Part shown: in pieces, positions 33,845-45,367 of the stretch
Layout: the number at the start of each line of letters is the position of its first letter
How positions within the stretch are numbered: position 1 is the stretch's first letter
Assembly: GCF_033115175.1 (NCBI RefSeq)
Contig: NC_084843.1
Span: 52,554,474-52,618,473, forward strand
Direction: 5' to 3'
Origin: Lepus europaeus
Lineage: Eukaryota; Chordata; Mammalia; Lagomorpha; Leporidae
Length of the DNA: 64,000 nt
The notes under the pieces: model-generated
Databases searched by the model: none
What the model saw: only the letters and a program-made list of their open reading frames with translations
Told to the model about the DNA's origin: nothing
Made by a program: the position numbers and the translations under genes

Positions 33845-36415
33845 AAGGGTGAGAGGCTTTGGATTGCTGTCACTGGGCTTTGGGGAATGTAGTTCCAGGG
33901 GCCAACAGAAATACTTTTGGCCACATCCCATAACCAGACACATTGGAAAAGCAGAGGGTGTCACATGAGCAAGCACCGCAGTTAACCAGAGTGTAACATC
34001 TGGGAATCCCAGTGAACCAGAATTTTATTATAACCCCCTTATAGAAACAAGAGGCAAATTACAGAAGGATTTTTTTTTTTAATTAAAGCAATCTTATCCC
34101 AAAGATTTAGTGAAACAAAGTTCCAGCTTCTAAAATAATTGGTACACACTCTAGTGGTTTTGGCCTCAGGGCTCCTTTTGCAGTGGTCATTAATCCTCAG
34201 ACCCAAAGCCATTGAGGACACCAGGCACAGGGAGAAAATTCTTTTGTGCCCATAGCTCTCTAAATTGGGAGGCAAGTGGGGATGTAAAGTTCCGTTTAAA
34301 GCTGTGAGATAAAAATATTTCTGAGTGTGTGTTGTTAACCTTCTCAGTGAATTTACGGGCCTCCAACATAAAGATTGCTGCTCTCCCAAGTATTCTGGTT
34401 CATTGAGATTTCAGTCTTTGGATGGCTTTAAGGGACGTGTTCATTCCGACTTCAGTTCTCATTCAATGGACTGTTTTCAGTTCTTTTGCTTGCTGCAGGA
34501 TTTTGTGTCCTGGATGTGTGTTTATTCAGATTCTGATACACTCTGCTGTCATCTTTGGCTGAGCCTTCTGCTTCTGCTTCTGCCAGCCTGTATCTTAATG
34601 GCTGTTTGTGCGGCTGTGGTTGGGAAGATAAAGTCCTTTGATCAGCACCCATGATTGGTGCCCTGTCTGAATGGTTGTGATGGCAGCAGATTGCAGTTGT
34701 AAGCACTGCAGGTGTCACTCAGGGCGTGTCAGCAGCTTGCTGTGTTAGCAGTGGCCATGACCTTCTCTTTGCTAGCTTAATGTTCCCACCCAGCAGCTCA
34801 CTTCACCTCCTGCCACATCTATACCCATCCACGATTGAAATATACAAGGTGTCTCCTTACTTTTTGGTCACATGCCTGGGGTGTTCAGTGAAGTCATTTC
34901 TGAAATAAACAGTGCATGTAGGATCCAGAACCTGACCACGTCCTCCCAACTTCCCTCTGTAAAATAGCTCTTGTTTCCACAAGAACCATCTCTCCAGACT
35001 CTCCTGCTTTACCACTTCCTTCAAGAATGAATTCCCATACTGGAAGCAAGAGTACATTTCTCCATAAACATATACATATGTACATACATATAATAAAACA
35101 TAAAGTGTATGTCAAATAGATTAATAATTTATTTTTAAAATACTCCTGGAAAAAGTGTGTGTTAATGGTGGGTGGCTTTTAAACTATATATGTTCATGTA
35201 AACTGAATTCTCTTATTTTAAAATTAATACTGTAACCTAATTAACATTAGTGGATTTATGATTGTTAATGCAATAAGCATCCAATTAGCAGTGCATTTAA
35301 AATAGATAATAAGCAGTTACTTAAAATGCCAGTAAATTGAAAATGTAACTAACTTATATAAACATTTTGAACCTATCATAGTGAAACATGTTGGTATTTG
35401 AGTATTCACTTTGACTTTTGGCTTATGTGGGTGGACCATTGTGTGCTGTACAGGCAGCCATCAAGTGGGAAAAAGCTGTGAATATTGCTGTGAATATCAC
35501 TGTTTAAGATAACATTGTAAAAATTGTAATGTTACATTTATTTAGAGAATTAACCTCCTCCAAAGTTATTTATTATTGATGCTTTTACCATGATTGCACT
35601 TTAGCCTTTTCCATACTAAAAAATATAAATATGTTGTATTGCATGCTCTTTGTCCTGTAGCACATATGCAGTGACAACAGCTTGTTTTTAAAGATGGGAT
35701 AACAAGATTTTTTTTTTCTGTTTCATTTAAAGTAGCTTACATTTTTGATTTTCATGTAACATACGTAGGGAGCATGTCAGCCCTCTTTGACAGTGGTACC
35801 CACTGATATTCAGAAAGCACCAGAATGTGTCATATCTACTGTAAACACAAGACAAATGGTTTTGAGACTCATTTATTAAATGTTTCTTTAAGGTTATAAC
35901 TAAATTATGACTTTATACAAAAAAGTGTCTTAAATATGTTGTGCTTCCTTGGAGGCATGAATTAGTGTTGAAATATGGGAGCTGACTCACTCGGAAGATG
36001 GAGGATACTCCATCCCTTATGGCCTAAGCTGGGTGCTATGTCATATTTTTGTCTTATTTTTAAATATTTTCTTTGTCCCCATGGGCAGTTGACTTTAGAC
36101 TTGAGGCAGTTGGTTTTTTGAAGGAGCCACCAAAATTTCTAGACAAACATGTTCAGGGTTAAACCAGAGAATAGACCTTATTTTGTTATGTGTTTTGAAA
36201 GGAAGAAATCTTCATTTGAATTGCTCTTTCTTCTTTTTCTCTATACTAGGTTACAGACTCTTAATCTGCAAAGTTCAGTTTGCTTAGACACTGTTTTCCA
36301 GTATTCTGCAGGTCAGTCAGTAGTACAGAAGTTGGAATATTCTATTCCAGAATTTCAAAAAGAAGTTTTTAGATTATGAAATATTATGATAATAAAGCTA
36401 TATTTCTGACTAATG
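33845..36415 (+). other. ZNF365: ZNF365 3' UTR (probable extent)
   Basis: From the stop codon to the likely cleavage site about 20 nt after AATAAA at 36391. No SINE or L1 interrupts these 2.5 kb, unlike the rest of the window, which fits a constrained 3' UTR. Earlier possible poly(A) signals are at about 34903 (gaaataaacagt) and 35091 (aataaaacat), so shorter forms are possible. The end is inferred, not demonstrated. Confidence 0.6.
36391..36396 (+). terminator. ZNF365: Poly(A) signal AATAAA with GT-rich downstream element
   Basis: AATAAA at 36391-36396, followed 17-45 nt later by 'taatgtgttggtatgttttg', a textbook GT/T-rich cleavage-factor element. It is the best 3' end in the region after the ZNF365 stop codon. 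Confidence 0.6.
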
Positions 36416-36419
36416 TGTT

Positions 36420-38910
36420 GGTATGTTTTGTCTAATTGAAGTGTTTTGGGGGAGCCAGTTATGTTGGCTTATAAACTAAATGGTCCTTCATGAGTGACTT
36501 GCTCATTTTATATATAATCATGATTTTGTATACCTGTAAGCTTTCTTAAACCTTAGCTTGATCACTTTTGTTCTTCCTAATGCCTCTATCTAAAAGTTCT
36601 TTTTACATGTTCACACTGAGATGTCCTCATTAAAAGCCCATTTGGCACTTTTTTCTCCATCTTCCTCCACAACTATGAGTAATTTTCCTACACTATTTTT
36701 AAACTTGTCAACTCTCAGCAAAAGCCATGAACAGATTTCACAGTATATACCAACCTATACAAGTTATACATGCCAGTTACTGCAGGGCTCAGAGAGAGTG
36801 ATCTGGGTAGATAACACAAGTATATCACTGGTAGAATGACTCAGTCATTGACCTAACAACCAGGGAATTAGGTAAACTGGGGGGCTCCATTTGTCCCATA
36901 GCTGTTAGAATTATTGAGGAGGTGACTCTAGTCAATTCTTACAGTTATTTGCATAAGCTTAATTGGTTCACCAAGCTATCGTGTTTTTGAGAAATTGAAA
37001 TGACGTGTTTCATTATCTCTGGCCAGTAGAAAGCATAAATACCAGTACCTTTATTCTGCTTGTTTTGATTCCTTCAAAAATGGGTTGCAGGAATGGCAGG
37101 CATGTATGAACCCAAACACAAGTCCTGGATCAAAGATATCAAGTACTTAATAAGGAAGCATTTTAGAGATTAATTCCTTTTTGTGTAATTAAGGAAGTGA
37201 AATTCTTTCTTCCTTTTTTTTTTTTTTTTTGTCTGTGTTCTGTTACATGTAGAGTGGACACATCTGAAATTTTCATTTAAGAAAGGGATATTCAATCTGT
37301 AGCTCTATAATAAATTTGCTTTGGATTTGCAGCTAAGTATTCCAGGAAAAAAAGAGTTTTTCCAGTAGGGGATGCTCAATGTGTATGCAGACTGTGCTCT
37401 TCCCATCCTGCTATGGGGGTGCTAATCAATTTTCCATGTACAGAAGCAGGTGCCTAGGGTGGGAAATGAGGACTTTGATATCTATGCCTTATAGGAAGAG
37501 GAAACATTACAGCTGCCCTTGAATATCTAGAAGTGTTGTTAAAGACACTCACTTTGTGTGCCTGCAAAAGACATGTCCAAAACCATCAGTGAGAAAACGT
37601 TCTAAAAAAAGCCAAGATCAAATAATTGAATGAAAAGTTTCTAACTGCCATGTGGAAAAGGTTACCTTGTTAAAAAGTGAGCTCCTGTGACTGAGTTACT
37701 GTTTCCTTTAGAGTAGGTGAGATTCTACATTGGGTAGGAACTTGGACAGGGGACTAGTGGCTTCGGGGTTCTATTGTTATTTGTACTGACACCATATTAA
37801 TGGGAATGTAGACATAACTGATTTTAGAGATTTTATTTTACTGACATGGACTTTGTCAAATTTCCCATCGCATTTCTCCTGCTTCAGCCCCTTTGAGGCA
37901 GGTCAGAATGAGGAAGGCTAATTGTCTTCTTTTAGTGTGTGGAGAAGCGGCAGTTGAAAAATGAGAGGTGTGCATCTGGCGTTGTTACCTCAGTCAGCAC
38001 GATGTGCTTCTGGGAGTGGAGGCATCTCATTGAATATGGTCTCAGTGTTTAAAAAGAGGAGCATTTTTGTTACAACATGGCTCCTGAAGGCAGGCCAACC
38101 ATCTCATCTGGTGTTCGGTTGAATCAACAGCAATTCCTTCCAACACTGGAGGAGAAGTTGGCAATGCTCGGCTCTGAGATGGTATATAACACATCAGGCT
38201 CCAACACTGTGCTTTGCTCGGGCATTTTCCAGATAGTTTTGATTACACTTCAACTTTGTCTTTCTTATAAAAAAACTTAGGAAGGTAACATCGTACCAGG
38301 TGACAGTAAATGTGATGGTTTCAAAGAATCCCCATAACAGAGCCAGGGTGAGAACCATACATTGTCCTTCAGCATGTCTGCCAATGATCTCCTTAGAGTA
38401 TTGTGCCTTCTCACTGGCGGAAGTCCCAGAAAATGCTCTTAAATATATGCATTTGTTGATTGCACAAGGGTACTGAATGTCTTACAATTCAGTTTAATAG
38501 TTATCAACTATTGCATCTGTTTTGGGCAAGTCCTTGTAATCTTGACCTCAACACCCTTTAGAACACAGCCAACCCGACTTGCCAAGAGTTCCAGGGTATC
38601 AGATGGAAGTCTGTTAGACTTGAATGCACACACTTTTGTTCACTGTACATTGGTAGTTTGCTAACTGATAAGAGCTGATCATTGCCTTCACCTTGGTCAG
38701 ATGGATTCTAGAGAAACTGAAAGCCATTTTCAAAACTCCACCTGTCATCTTTTTAATTCCTAATTCTCTGTTCAAAGAGGAAACTCCACTTTCTCATTCT
38801 GTGGAATGTATTTGCTTTGTTTTATCCATACGTGTGCCTGTAGCTTGACCCCTTAGCTCACTTTTCTCATGTAATCCTAAACACGGCAGGTTGGTGGAAG
38901 GAACCTAGAT
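36420..38910. other. Intergenic or distal-isoform intron, unassigned
   Basis: Nothing recognisable except a T-tract at about 37217-37230. In human, longer ZNF365 isoforms extend far downstream, so this may be intronic to such transcripts. Confidence 0.4.
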
Positions 38911-38912
38911 TC

Positions 38913-39498
38913 TTTTTTTTTAAAAACTTTTATTTAATAAATAGAAATTTCCAAAGTACAACTTTTGGATTATAGCAGTTTTCCTCTCCATAACCATCCT
39001 CCCACCTGCAACCATCCCATCTCCCACTCCCTTTCCCATCCCATGCTTCATAAAGATTTATTTTCAATTATCTTTATATACAAAAGATCAACTTAGTATA
39101 TACTGAGTAAAGATTTCAACAGTTTGCACCCACACAGAAACACAAAATATAAAGTACTGTTTGAGTACTAGTTATACCTTTAATTCACATAGTACAACAC
39201 ATTAAGGACAGAGCTCCTACATGGGGAGTAAGCGCACAGTGACTCCTGTTGCTGATTTAACAATTGACACTCTTATTTATGACGTCAGTAATCACCCGAG
39301 GCTCTTGTCATGAGCTGCCAAGGCTATGGAAGCCTCTTGAGTTCGCCAACTCTGATCTTAGTTAGAGAAGACTAATCAAAGTGGAAGTTCTCTCCTCCCT
39401 TCAGAGAAAGGTACCTCCTTTGATGGCCCATTCTTTCTGCTGGGATCTCACTCAGAGAGATCTTTCATTTCGGTCATTTTTTTGCCACAGCGTCTTGC
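38913..39498 (-). mobile_element. L1 3' UTR fragment, 5'-truncated, antisense
   Basis: It begins 'aaaaacttttatttaataaa' and 'ttccaaagtacaacttttgg', and ends at 'tttttttgccacagcgtctt'. It matches the 23.5 kb copy closely and has the same perfect TGACGTCA at 39280-39287. Confidence 0.9.
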
Positions 39499-39499
39499 T

Positions 39500-40485
39500 G
39501 GGGATGCTCAAAGAGGTGTTTGGAGAACAAGGAAGATTGGGGGTGGCAGAAGAGAGAAGAGCAATGTTAGGCAGTCTGAGCCTGCTGTGAAGGTAGAAAG
39601 CACAGGACAAGTGTAGCCTGGAAAGTAACATTATTTTCCCTTGTACGGTTCTGTGTCCACTCATCTGGAGGGTAAGCTCCTCAACTCTGCACCTATTCTG
39701 CAGTGCTGATTCCTTCTGTGAAAGTATGGTACCTACCTGGGGGTCTCCAGCACCTTGCACCAGGCCTGCTGCTGCGCAGGCCTTCAGGAGGTACAGAGAA
39801 AAAAATCCTGAAGGTCAGGATCATCTAGAGCCTGGAAGGATGCTCACGTTGCCAGCAAGGGAAGAGAATGACTACAGGAGCATGGAACAAGGCAGATCAC
39901 CGGAGCATCCTCTTTCTCAGGGCCCATCCTCTTAGGGCTGGAGCACAGGCACTGGCTGGTCACCCCTCTTATCAGGAGGTATTGAGAGAATCTCCTTCCA
40001 GCATGCTTCCATGGGAGGATAGAAAGATATGGCACATTCATTAGGCAATGCTGATCAGCCACAGTTAATATTTTCTGATGAATACAGGCTTAGCCTCAGA
40101 ATCCTTCTTGACACATTCATGGCAAGCAAAGTAAAACCCCTCCCTGGAGCAAGTATGTTAGGTTATGAGTTAAGGTTTCTAATGAGCCAACTTTAAAATA
40201 ACCTGATTCTGCATTACCCAGGTGGTCACAAGTGTCCTTAGGTGTGGGAGACACAAGTAGAAGTGTCATTGTCAGAGTGCTGTGAGATGACAAAAGACTC
40301 CATTGCTGCCTTTAAAGATGGAGGAAAGGGCCCTGTGCCAAGGAATGTGGGCAGCCCCTGCAAGCTGGAAAAGGCAAGGAAATGATTCTTCCCAGAGTCT
40401 ACAGAAAGGATCGCAGTGCTACCACAGTGATTTTAGCCAAATAAAAACTATATTTATCTTTGGAGTTAAAGAATTGTAACATTAA
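39500..40485. other. Unassigned intergenic sequence
   Basis: No gene found. A weak L2-like run ('ggagggtaagctcctcaact', 'tctccagcaccttgcacc') lies near 39670-39770. Confidence 0.35.
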
Positions 40486-40489
40486 ATAT

Positions 40490-40925
40490 GAGGGATCTTC
40501 AGAAAGTTCATGAAGGGTCTTCAGAAAGTTCAGATATTTGGTTTGGCAGTTAAGATGTCAGTGAAGGTGTCTGCATTCCGTAACTGATGGCCGGGGCTTC
40601 AGTCCTGACTCTGGCTCCTGACTCCAGCCTTCTTGCTGATGCAGACCCTGGGAAGCAGTGGTGATGGCTCAAGTGATAGAGTTCCTGTCATCCACATGGG
40701 AGACCTGGATTGCATTCCTGGCTCTCTCTCCATCTCTCCTTCTGCGTCTCAAATTAAAAAAAAAAAAAAGTCTACAGAAGATGTGTTATCAAAAAACTAC
40801 ATATAGATTTCAAAAATTTTCTGCACCAAAATAAGCTTAACTTCTAATTCTATTTTCCCTGAACATTTGAGAGGCAGAAGGTAGGGATGGAGAAGAAAGT
40901 CTCTGAACTTTTTGAAGTATGCTCA
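40490..40925. mobile_element. Short TIR element, copy 3, carrying a SINE
   Basis: The left end gagggatcttcagaaagttc and right end tgaactttttgaagtatgct are inverted. The interior 'atagatttcaaaaattttct' and 'gcaccaaaataagctt' matches copies 1 and 4. The left TIR is locally duplicated (ggtcttcagaaagttc at about 40513-40530), and a sense SINE sits inside. Confidence 0.7.
40536..40772 (+). mobile_element. Old C-type SINE, sense
   Basis: 'gcagttaagatgtcagtgaa', 'ctggctcctgactccagcct', 'tggtgatggctcaagtgata', 'cacatgggagacctggattg', then an A-tract. It has the same older layout as the antisense copies at 6.6, 19.4 and 50.7 kb. Confidence 0.82.
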
Positions 40926-41064
40926 GCCAGTCTGTGTCAATTTGTTAACAGCAGCCACAGGGGGAGATATGGCAGGTATTAGATATGGCACACAAAGTAC
41001 CAGCTATTTGCCATTCCTCAGCTGTAGATGCAGTTGAAAGAGCACTGGCGTCAGCATCCTGCTT

Positions 41065-41150
41065 AATACCTTACTTCTGCCATGACTGTGGGTTCATTTT
41101 CTAATCTGGACAATGGACAGAATGATGTCATCTTGGCTATGTAAGAAGTA
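41065..41150 (+). repeat. Probable MIR fragment
   Basis: 'ttctgccatgactgtgggtt', 'cattttctaatctggacaat' and 'ggacagaatgatgtcat' resemble the MIR 3' half. Weak match. Confidence 0.4.
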
Positions 41151-41304
41151 CTTGGGAACAATCACGAAGTCTTACTTCATCCCTACCAATTTTCTACCCA
41201 AGAATTTGAAAGTAGAAAAATAAATTTCTTCCCTGTGTACTAAAGTAAAAAGTAAAATATAACAAAGCAAAGTAGGAAATTATAAAGTTACCTTAAATTC
41301 TTTT

Positions 41305-41620
41305 GGGGCCAGCGCTGTGGCTCACTTGCTTAATCCTCCGCCTGCGGCACCGGCATCCCATGTGGGCACCAGGTTCTAGTCCGAGTTGCCCCTCTTCTAG
41401 TCCAGCTCTCTGCTGTGGCCCAGGAAGGCAGTGGAGGATGGCCCAAGTGCTTGGGCCCTGCACCCGCATGGCACCTGGCTCCTGGCTTTGGATCAGCATA
41501 GCTCTGGCCGTAGCGGCCATTTTGGGGGTGAACCAATGGAAGGAAGACCTTACTTTCTGTCTCTCTCTCTCACTGTCTAACTGTATATGTCAAATAAATT
41601 TTAAAAAATACTTTGAAGAG
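41305..41620 (+). mobile_element. CSINE, sense
   Basis: Complete, from 'ggggccagcgctgtggctca' to 'gtctctctctctcactgtct' and 'aaataaattttaaaaaa'. One internal segment is missing: the usual 'gggagaccaggagaag' is reduced after 'cacccgcatgg'. Confidence 0.93.
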
Positions 41621-42019
41621 CAAAGAACTGATTATAACATGTTTGAAGGTGTTAACCTGTTTAATAGAAACAGATTTTAGCATATATATTAAAAAAAAAA
41701 AGATATCAGGTTCTACCACTTAGTAATATTATTATTTTGCACAACTTACTCCACCATTTGTGGTCTTATTTTATCTCTTTATAATCAAGATTGTAACTTG
41801 AAATCAGTGGGATGATCTATGGAAACTTTTCAGCATAACACCTGGCATAGAGTCTGTTTGTCTTTTTAAGAGAGATTTGGTTAAATACAGAGGCTTAGAA
41901 AAGGGTGTATCAGAAAAAAACAAATATGAACAGCATCTGTTGGGGAATATAAGGACCAGTAAATAAAACTCCCTGTCCAAGTTATGGACCATCCAGTTGT
42001 GATAAATGAGCCTAATGCC

Positions 42020-42418
42020 TGGAGACCAAAGTTGCAGGGTCTTGACCCACCCAAACGAGGGTGGACTGGGTCCGAGGAAAGGTAAGTGCACCACTCGCCC
42101 GTTCCCCAGCCTCCCTTGATCCCAGAGACAATCAGATGCCACGGGGAGTAAGGTCAAACAGGAACTCATTTATTATTGCGCAGTAAGCCTCTTTTAAAGC
42201 AAAAAACTGCAGAGCTATAGGGAGGGGAAGAGAAGCCAGCCATCGTTTTAAAGGTTACCGTATCATGCGCTCAGTTTCCATAAGGTCCACGTGCTGTTCA
42301 CGTGCTGACGTCATCTCTCCTGATGCCTGTGCCCAATCAAGTTTTCTTGTAAACAACTTGGACTCCGCCTGTCTAACTTCCTCTCGGCGCCATCTTTGCC
42401 ACCCTCATGCCCCCCACA
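42020..42418 (-). mobile_element. Solo-LTR-like endogenous retroviral LTR, antisense
   Basis: Read on the - strand, the ~399 bp block starts tgtggggggcatgagggtgg and ends ...ctttggtctcca, so it has the TG...CA ends of an LTR. In order it shows a YY1-like aagatggc, TGACGTCA (42306-42313), two CACGTG boxes (42299-42304 and 42289-42294), a TTTAAAA TATA-like box (42192-42198) and AATAAA (complement of 42169-42174). U5-like sequence follows, including 'tctgattgtctctgggatc'. No gag/pol sequence flanks it, so it is a solo LTR or a remnant. No clear target duplication or primer-binding site could be defined. The ERV class is unknown. Confidence 0.75.
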
Positions 42419-42419
42419 A

Positions 42420-43690
42420 AATATCAGGGGATTATAGAACACTTTTAAGGTCAAAGCTTTATGCATTGATTTTAGATCTTAATCCAATTACTATGCTTTG
42501 GTTCTTTGTGTCCTATGTCTTCATTCCCCGGCAGAGTCAAGGTTTTGCCCCTGGTCATCTATTTTGAGGAGTCTCTATCCCAGCCACAGTTGACATCTAT
42601 CTTCTTCAGCTGCTCAGAATTTGAACCCCCTTTCTCTGTCTACAGGGAGATTTCCCACTCTATAAGGTAGAGCCAACTCTGACTATAGAAGCTCAAATGC
42701 CCCGTATTCATTTTCCTGGCCTTTCCGGAAGCTTTGTGACATAGACTCTGCTACCCAGACCTGTCTACTCTAGTCTGTGATCAGGAGAAATTGACTCAGG
42801 GGCAAGTGGTGTACAAAATCTAGTCTCGTGATGAAAGAGAGTGAAAGCAGCAGCTCATCCAGTTTCCTGAGACATCAGCAATGCTGTGCTGCCAGCGGAA
42901 TTCAACATCCAGTATGGTTCAGGCCTGCATCTGTTTGTGCAACTGGCAGGGAGCCTAGTGTTTTCACTGGACCCGTTCACTGGTATAATTGCTCCTGGCT
43001 GGGTACCACCTCTACACCTGGTCTCTATCCTTCACAGAGATTATGGGAACTAACAAAGCCATCTTAATGAAGTCCTTGCCAGTAAATCATAGAATCTTTC
43101 AGGTGCTTGCCAGTAGAAACTCTGATGAATACTGCACATCCACTTGAAGTAGTTTGGCAAATGAGAAAGTGAGTCTGGAGTGAATTCCAGGTGGGCTGTC
43201 ATGAAGAGGATTTTGATTCTGTGGCACAAAAGGATTTTTGTGTGTTCTTACTGCATTCCTCCTTGTGCTCAGGGTCCAGATTAGGATACCCTACAGTTTG
43301 CCTTATCATTTAGGAAAGAGCTGTTCCTCAAAGTAAATGCTCAGAATGATCCAATAACTTAAACAAATCTTGACTTAAGATCTCACCAGGTGAATCTTTT
43401 CAGAATCATTAGAAGTAACTACATATCCATCCATCCATCCATCCATCCAACCAACTAATGAAATATTCATCAGTGTTAATTTGGGGACCAGGACTATAGT
43501 TTCTCAAAGAAGCCATGACTTTTCATTCCATGTCCCACAACATTACGTATTTTCATGACAGTGCTGGTAACAATCTGAAATTATCTTATTTATTGTATGC
43601 CTGTTGTCCCTATTTCATAGGACTGCCTTGTTGGTCTTGTTCATGGAATACTGCCTAAATCTTGACTGATGAAGATTTGTTCAGTGAACC
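42420..43690. other. Unassigned intergenic sequence with ATCC microsatellite
   Basis: No gene recognised. An (ATCC)n tract lies at about 43421-43449. Confidence 0.4.
43421..43449. repeat. (ATCC)n microsatellite
   Basis: About seven uninterrupted atcc units following 'ctacat'. Confidence 0.95.
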
Positions 43691-43700
43691 AGGAATCAGG

Positions 43701-44033
43701 CTTGGCATTGTGGTACAATGGGTTAAGCTATCCCTTGTGGCACTGGCATCCTTAATTGGAGGGCCAGTTCAAGATCTGGCTGCTCTGCTTCCCATCCAGT
43801 TTTCTGCTAAGGTACCTGGGAAAGCAACAGAGGATGGCCCAAATGCTTGGCTTCCTATCTCCAACATGGGAGATAGAGTTTCATATTCCTGGTATCAGTC
43901 TGGCCCAACCTGGCCTTTATGGCCATTTGGGGAATGAACCAGTGGGTGGAAGATCTCTTTCTGTATCTCCCACTCCCTGTCACTCTGCTACTCTGCTTTT
44001 CAGACAAATAAAATAAGCTTAAAAAAAAAAAAA
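43701..44033 (+). mobile_element. CSINE, sense
   Basis: Diverged but complete copy, 'cttggcattgtggtacaatg' to 'cagacaaataaaataagctt' and poly(A). The target duplication gaatcagg occurs at 43693-43700 and 44034-44041. Confidence 0.9.
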
Positions 44034-44351
44034 GAATCAGGAATTGGTTTTAATTCTGATTGGAGCAGAGTTAAGGGATGGCCACTGCTGACCAGAAGGT
44101 TACTGTGAAAAGACATGAAGAAATCCCCAAACTGTATAAAATATATTGAGGAATCTTTGGGGCATCCCATTTGGTCTGAATACTTCTCCTTAGATGAAGC
44201 CAGTTCATAGCTGATGTTAGTCCTCCAAGGGAGAGCTTGGGATTTTGTGAGTTGGTACTCTAAGGGAGAGCAAGTTGGGAAGAGGGAAACTGGGCTATCC
44301 AGGAACGCTGCCTCCTCAGCTGGTAACAAAAACTCTTTTAACATTCCTCTG

Positions 44352-44480
44352 TAGCAGTGGTTCTCAAACCCTGGTGGGTATCACAATCGCATGCCCATTT
44401 GGTAAAAATACTAAGGTATCTTGTGTTCTCTTAGTTCATCAGCTAATTCTGATTCACGCTAAAATTAGTAAACTACTGCT
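44352..44480. mobile_element. MER5-type hAT element fragment
   Basis: 'agcagtggttctcaaaccct' is the hallmark terminal inverted repeat, followed by 'gggtatcacaatcgcatgcc' and 'ctaattctgattcacgct'. Confidence 0.7.
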
Positions 44481-44779
44481 CATAATAGAATCCTAGCTCC
44501 TCAGAGTGTTACCAGTTAAATAAATGGGTCATCAGATTAGGTCTGTTTCCCTACTACAGACGATTCAGCGTCATGGAAATGCCAGTGTGCACTGTGGATC
44601 TCCAGAGCAGAAAGGGTGTACAGTGCGTTCCCCTGTTACTGACCATGCAGGCGTTTCTTCTAGTGGGCATGTAGTAACATCTTCCACAGCCACAGTAGTT
44701 AAGTGTCCTGCGTAGACGTTAGCAAGCACTTCAGAAGTGCAATCACTGGGCCCCACTCCATTTTCTTACAAAAACTTTC

Positions 44780-44803
44780 AATTCTCTCTCTCTCTCTCTC
44801 TCT
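44780..44803. repeat. (TC)n microsatellite
   Basis: A run of tc dinucleotides after 'ctttcaat'. Confidence 0.9.
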
Positions 44804-44914
44804 GAAACAGAACTGGAAAAGTATTACACACACCCAGATTTCATGGATAATTCTAAGAATTTTTTCTATTACAGACAGTGCTTCTTCTAAGTGCTTCTTT
44901 GTGTAAAAGGAAAA

Positions 44915-45015
44915 CCTGACTCTCTACAATATATACTCATGTGGTATAGTTTAACAAAAAACAAACAAACAAACACCTGACTGTCTACAATATACACTCA
45001 CATGCTATAGTTTTA
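44915..45015. repeat. Imperfect tandem duplication, ~61-bp period
   Basis: 'cctgactctctacaatatat' at 44915 and 'cctgactgtctacaatatac' at 44976 start two similar ~40-bp blocks (both continue actca...tatagttt). They are separated by an (AAAC)n tract. Confidence 0.85.
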
Positions 45016-45254
45016 CCCCCCTCAAAAAAAGCCATGTAGAAAACATCTATAGTGACAGCCATTCTCATTTTAAAACATCTGTCTTGTCTTAGTAAGTCAC
45101 CAGAGTCAAAGCATTAGGTTAAACCACAAGAAATTGCCATTTTTGTCAAATATTCGTAATTTCGTATATAAACTGTTAACACTCACAGTTAACAACCAGA
45201 GGACAACATTTGAGGTGCTTTAAGGTTTGCCAAGAGCCCTGCTTCTCCAAAGCA

Positions 45255-45367
45255 GTCTCTGCACCAGCAGTGCCCAGCACCCCTGGGAAACCTGTTAGCC
45301 ATGCCTGCCCCAGGTCTTACCTCTTATCTATGGACTTGTGATCTGCATTTTAAGTGGATCACTGTGT
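45255..45367. mobile_element. MER5-type hAT element fragment
   Basis: 'ctgcaccagcagtgcccagc', 'cctgggaaacctgttagcca', 'tgatctgcattttaagtgga' match the MER5-like consensus in the orientation opposite to the 8.0 kb copy. Confidence 0.55.

Noticed and set aside
41804..42169. 121-codon frame overlapping the LTR as viral coding sequence
   Set aside because: It overlaps U5/R-like sequence and flank in a random frame with no gag/pol/env motif.
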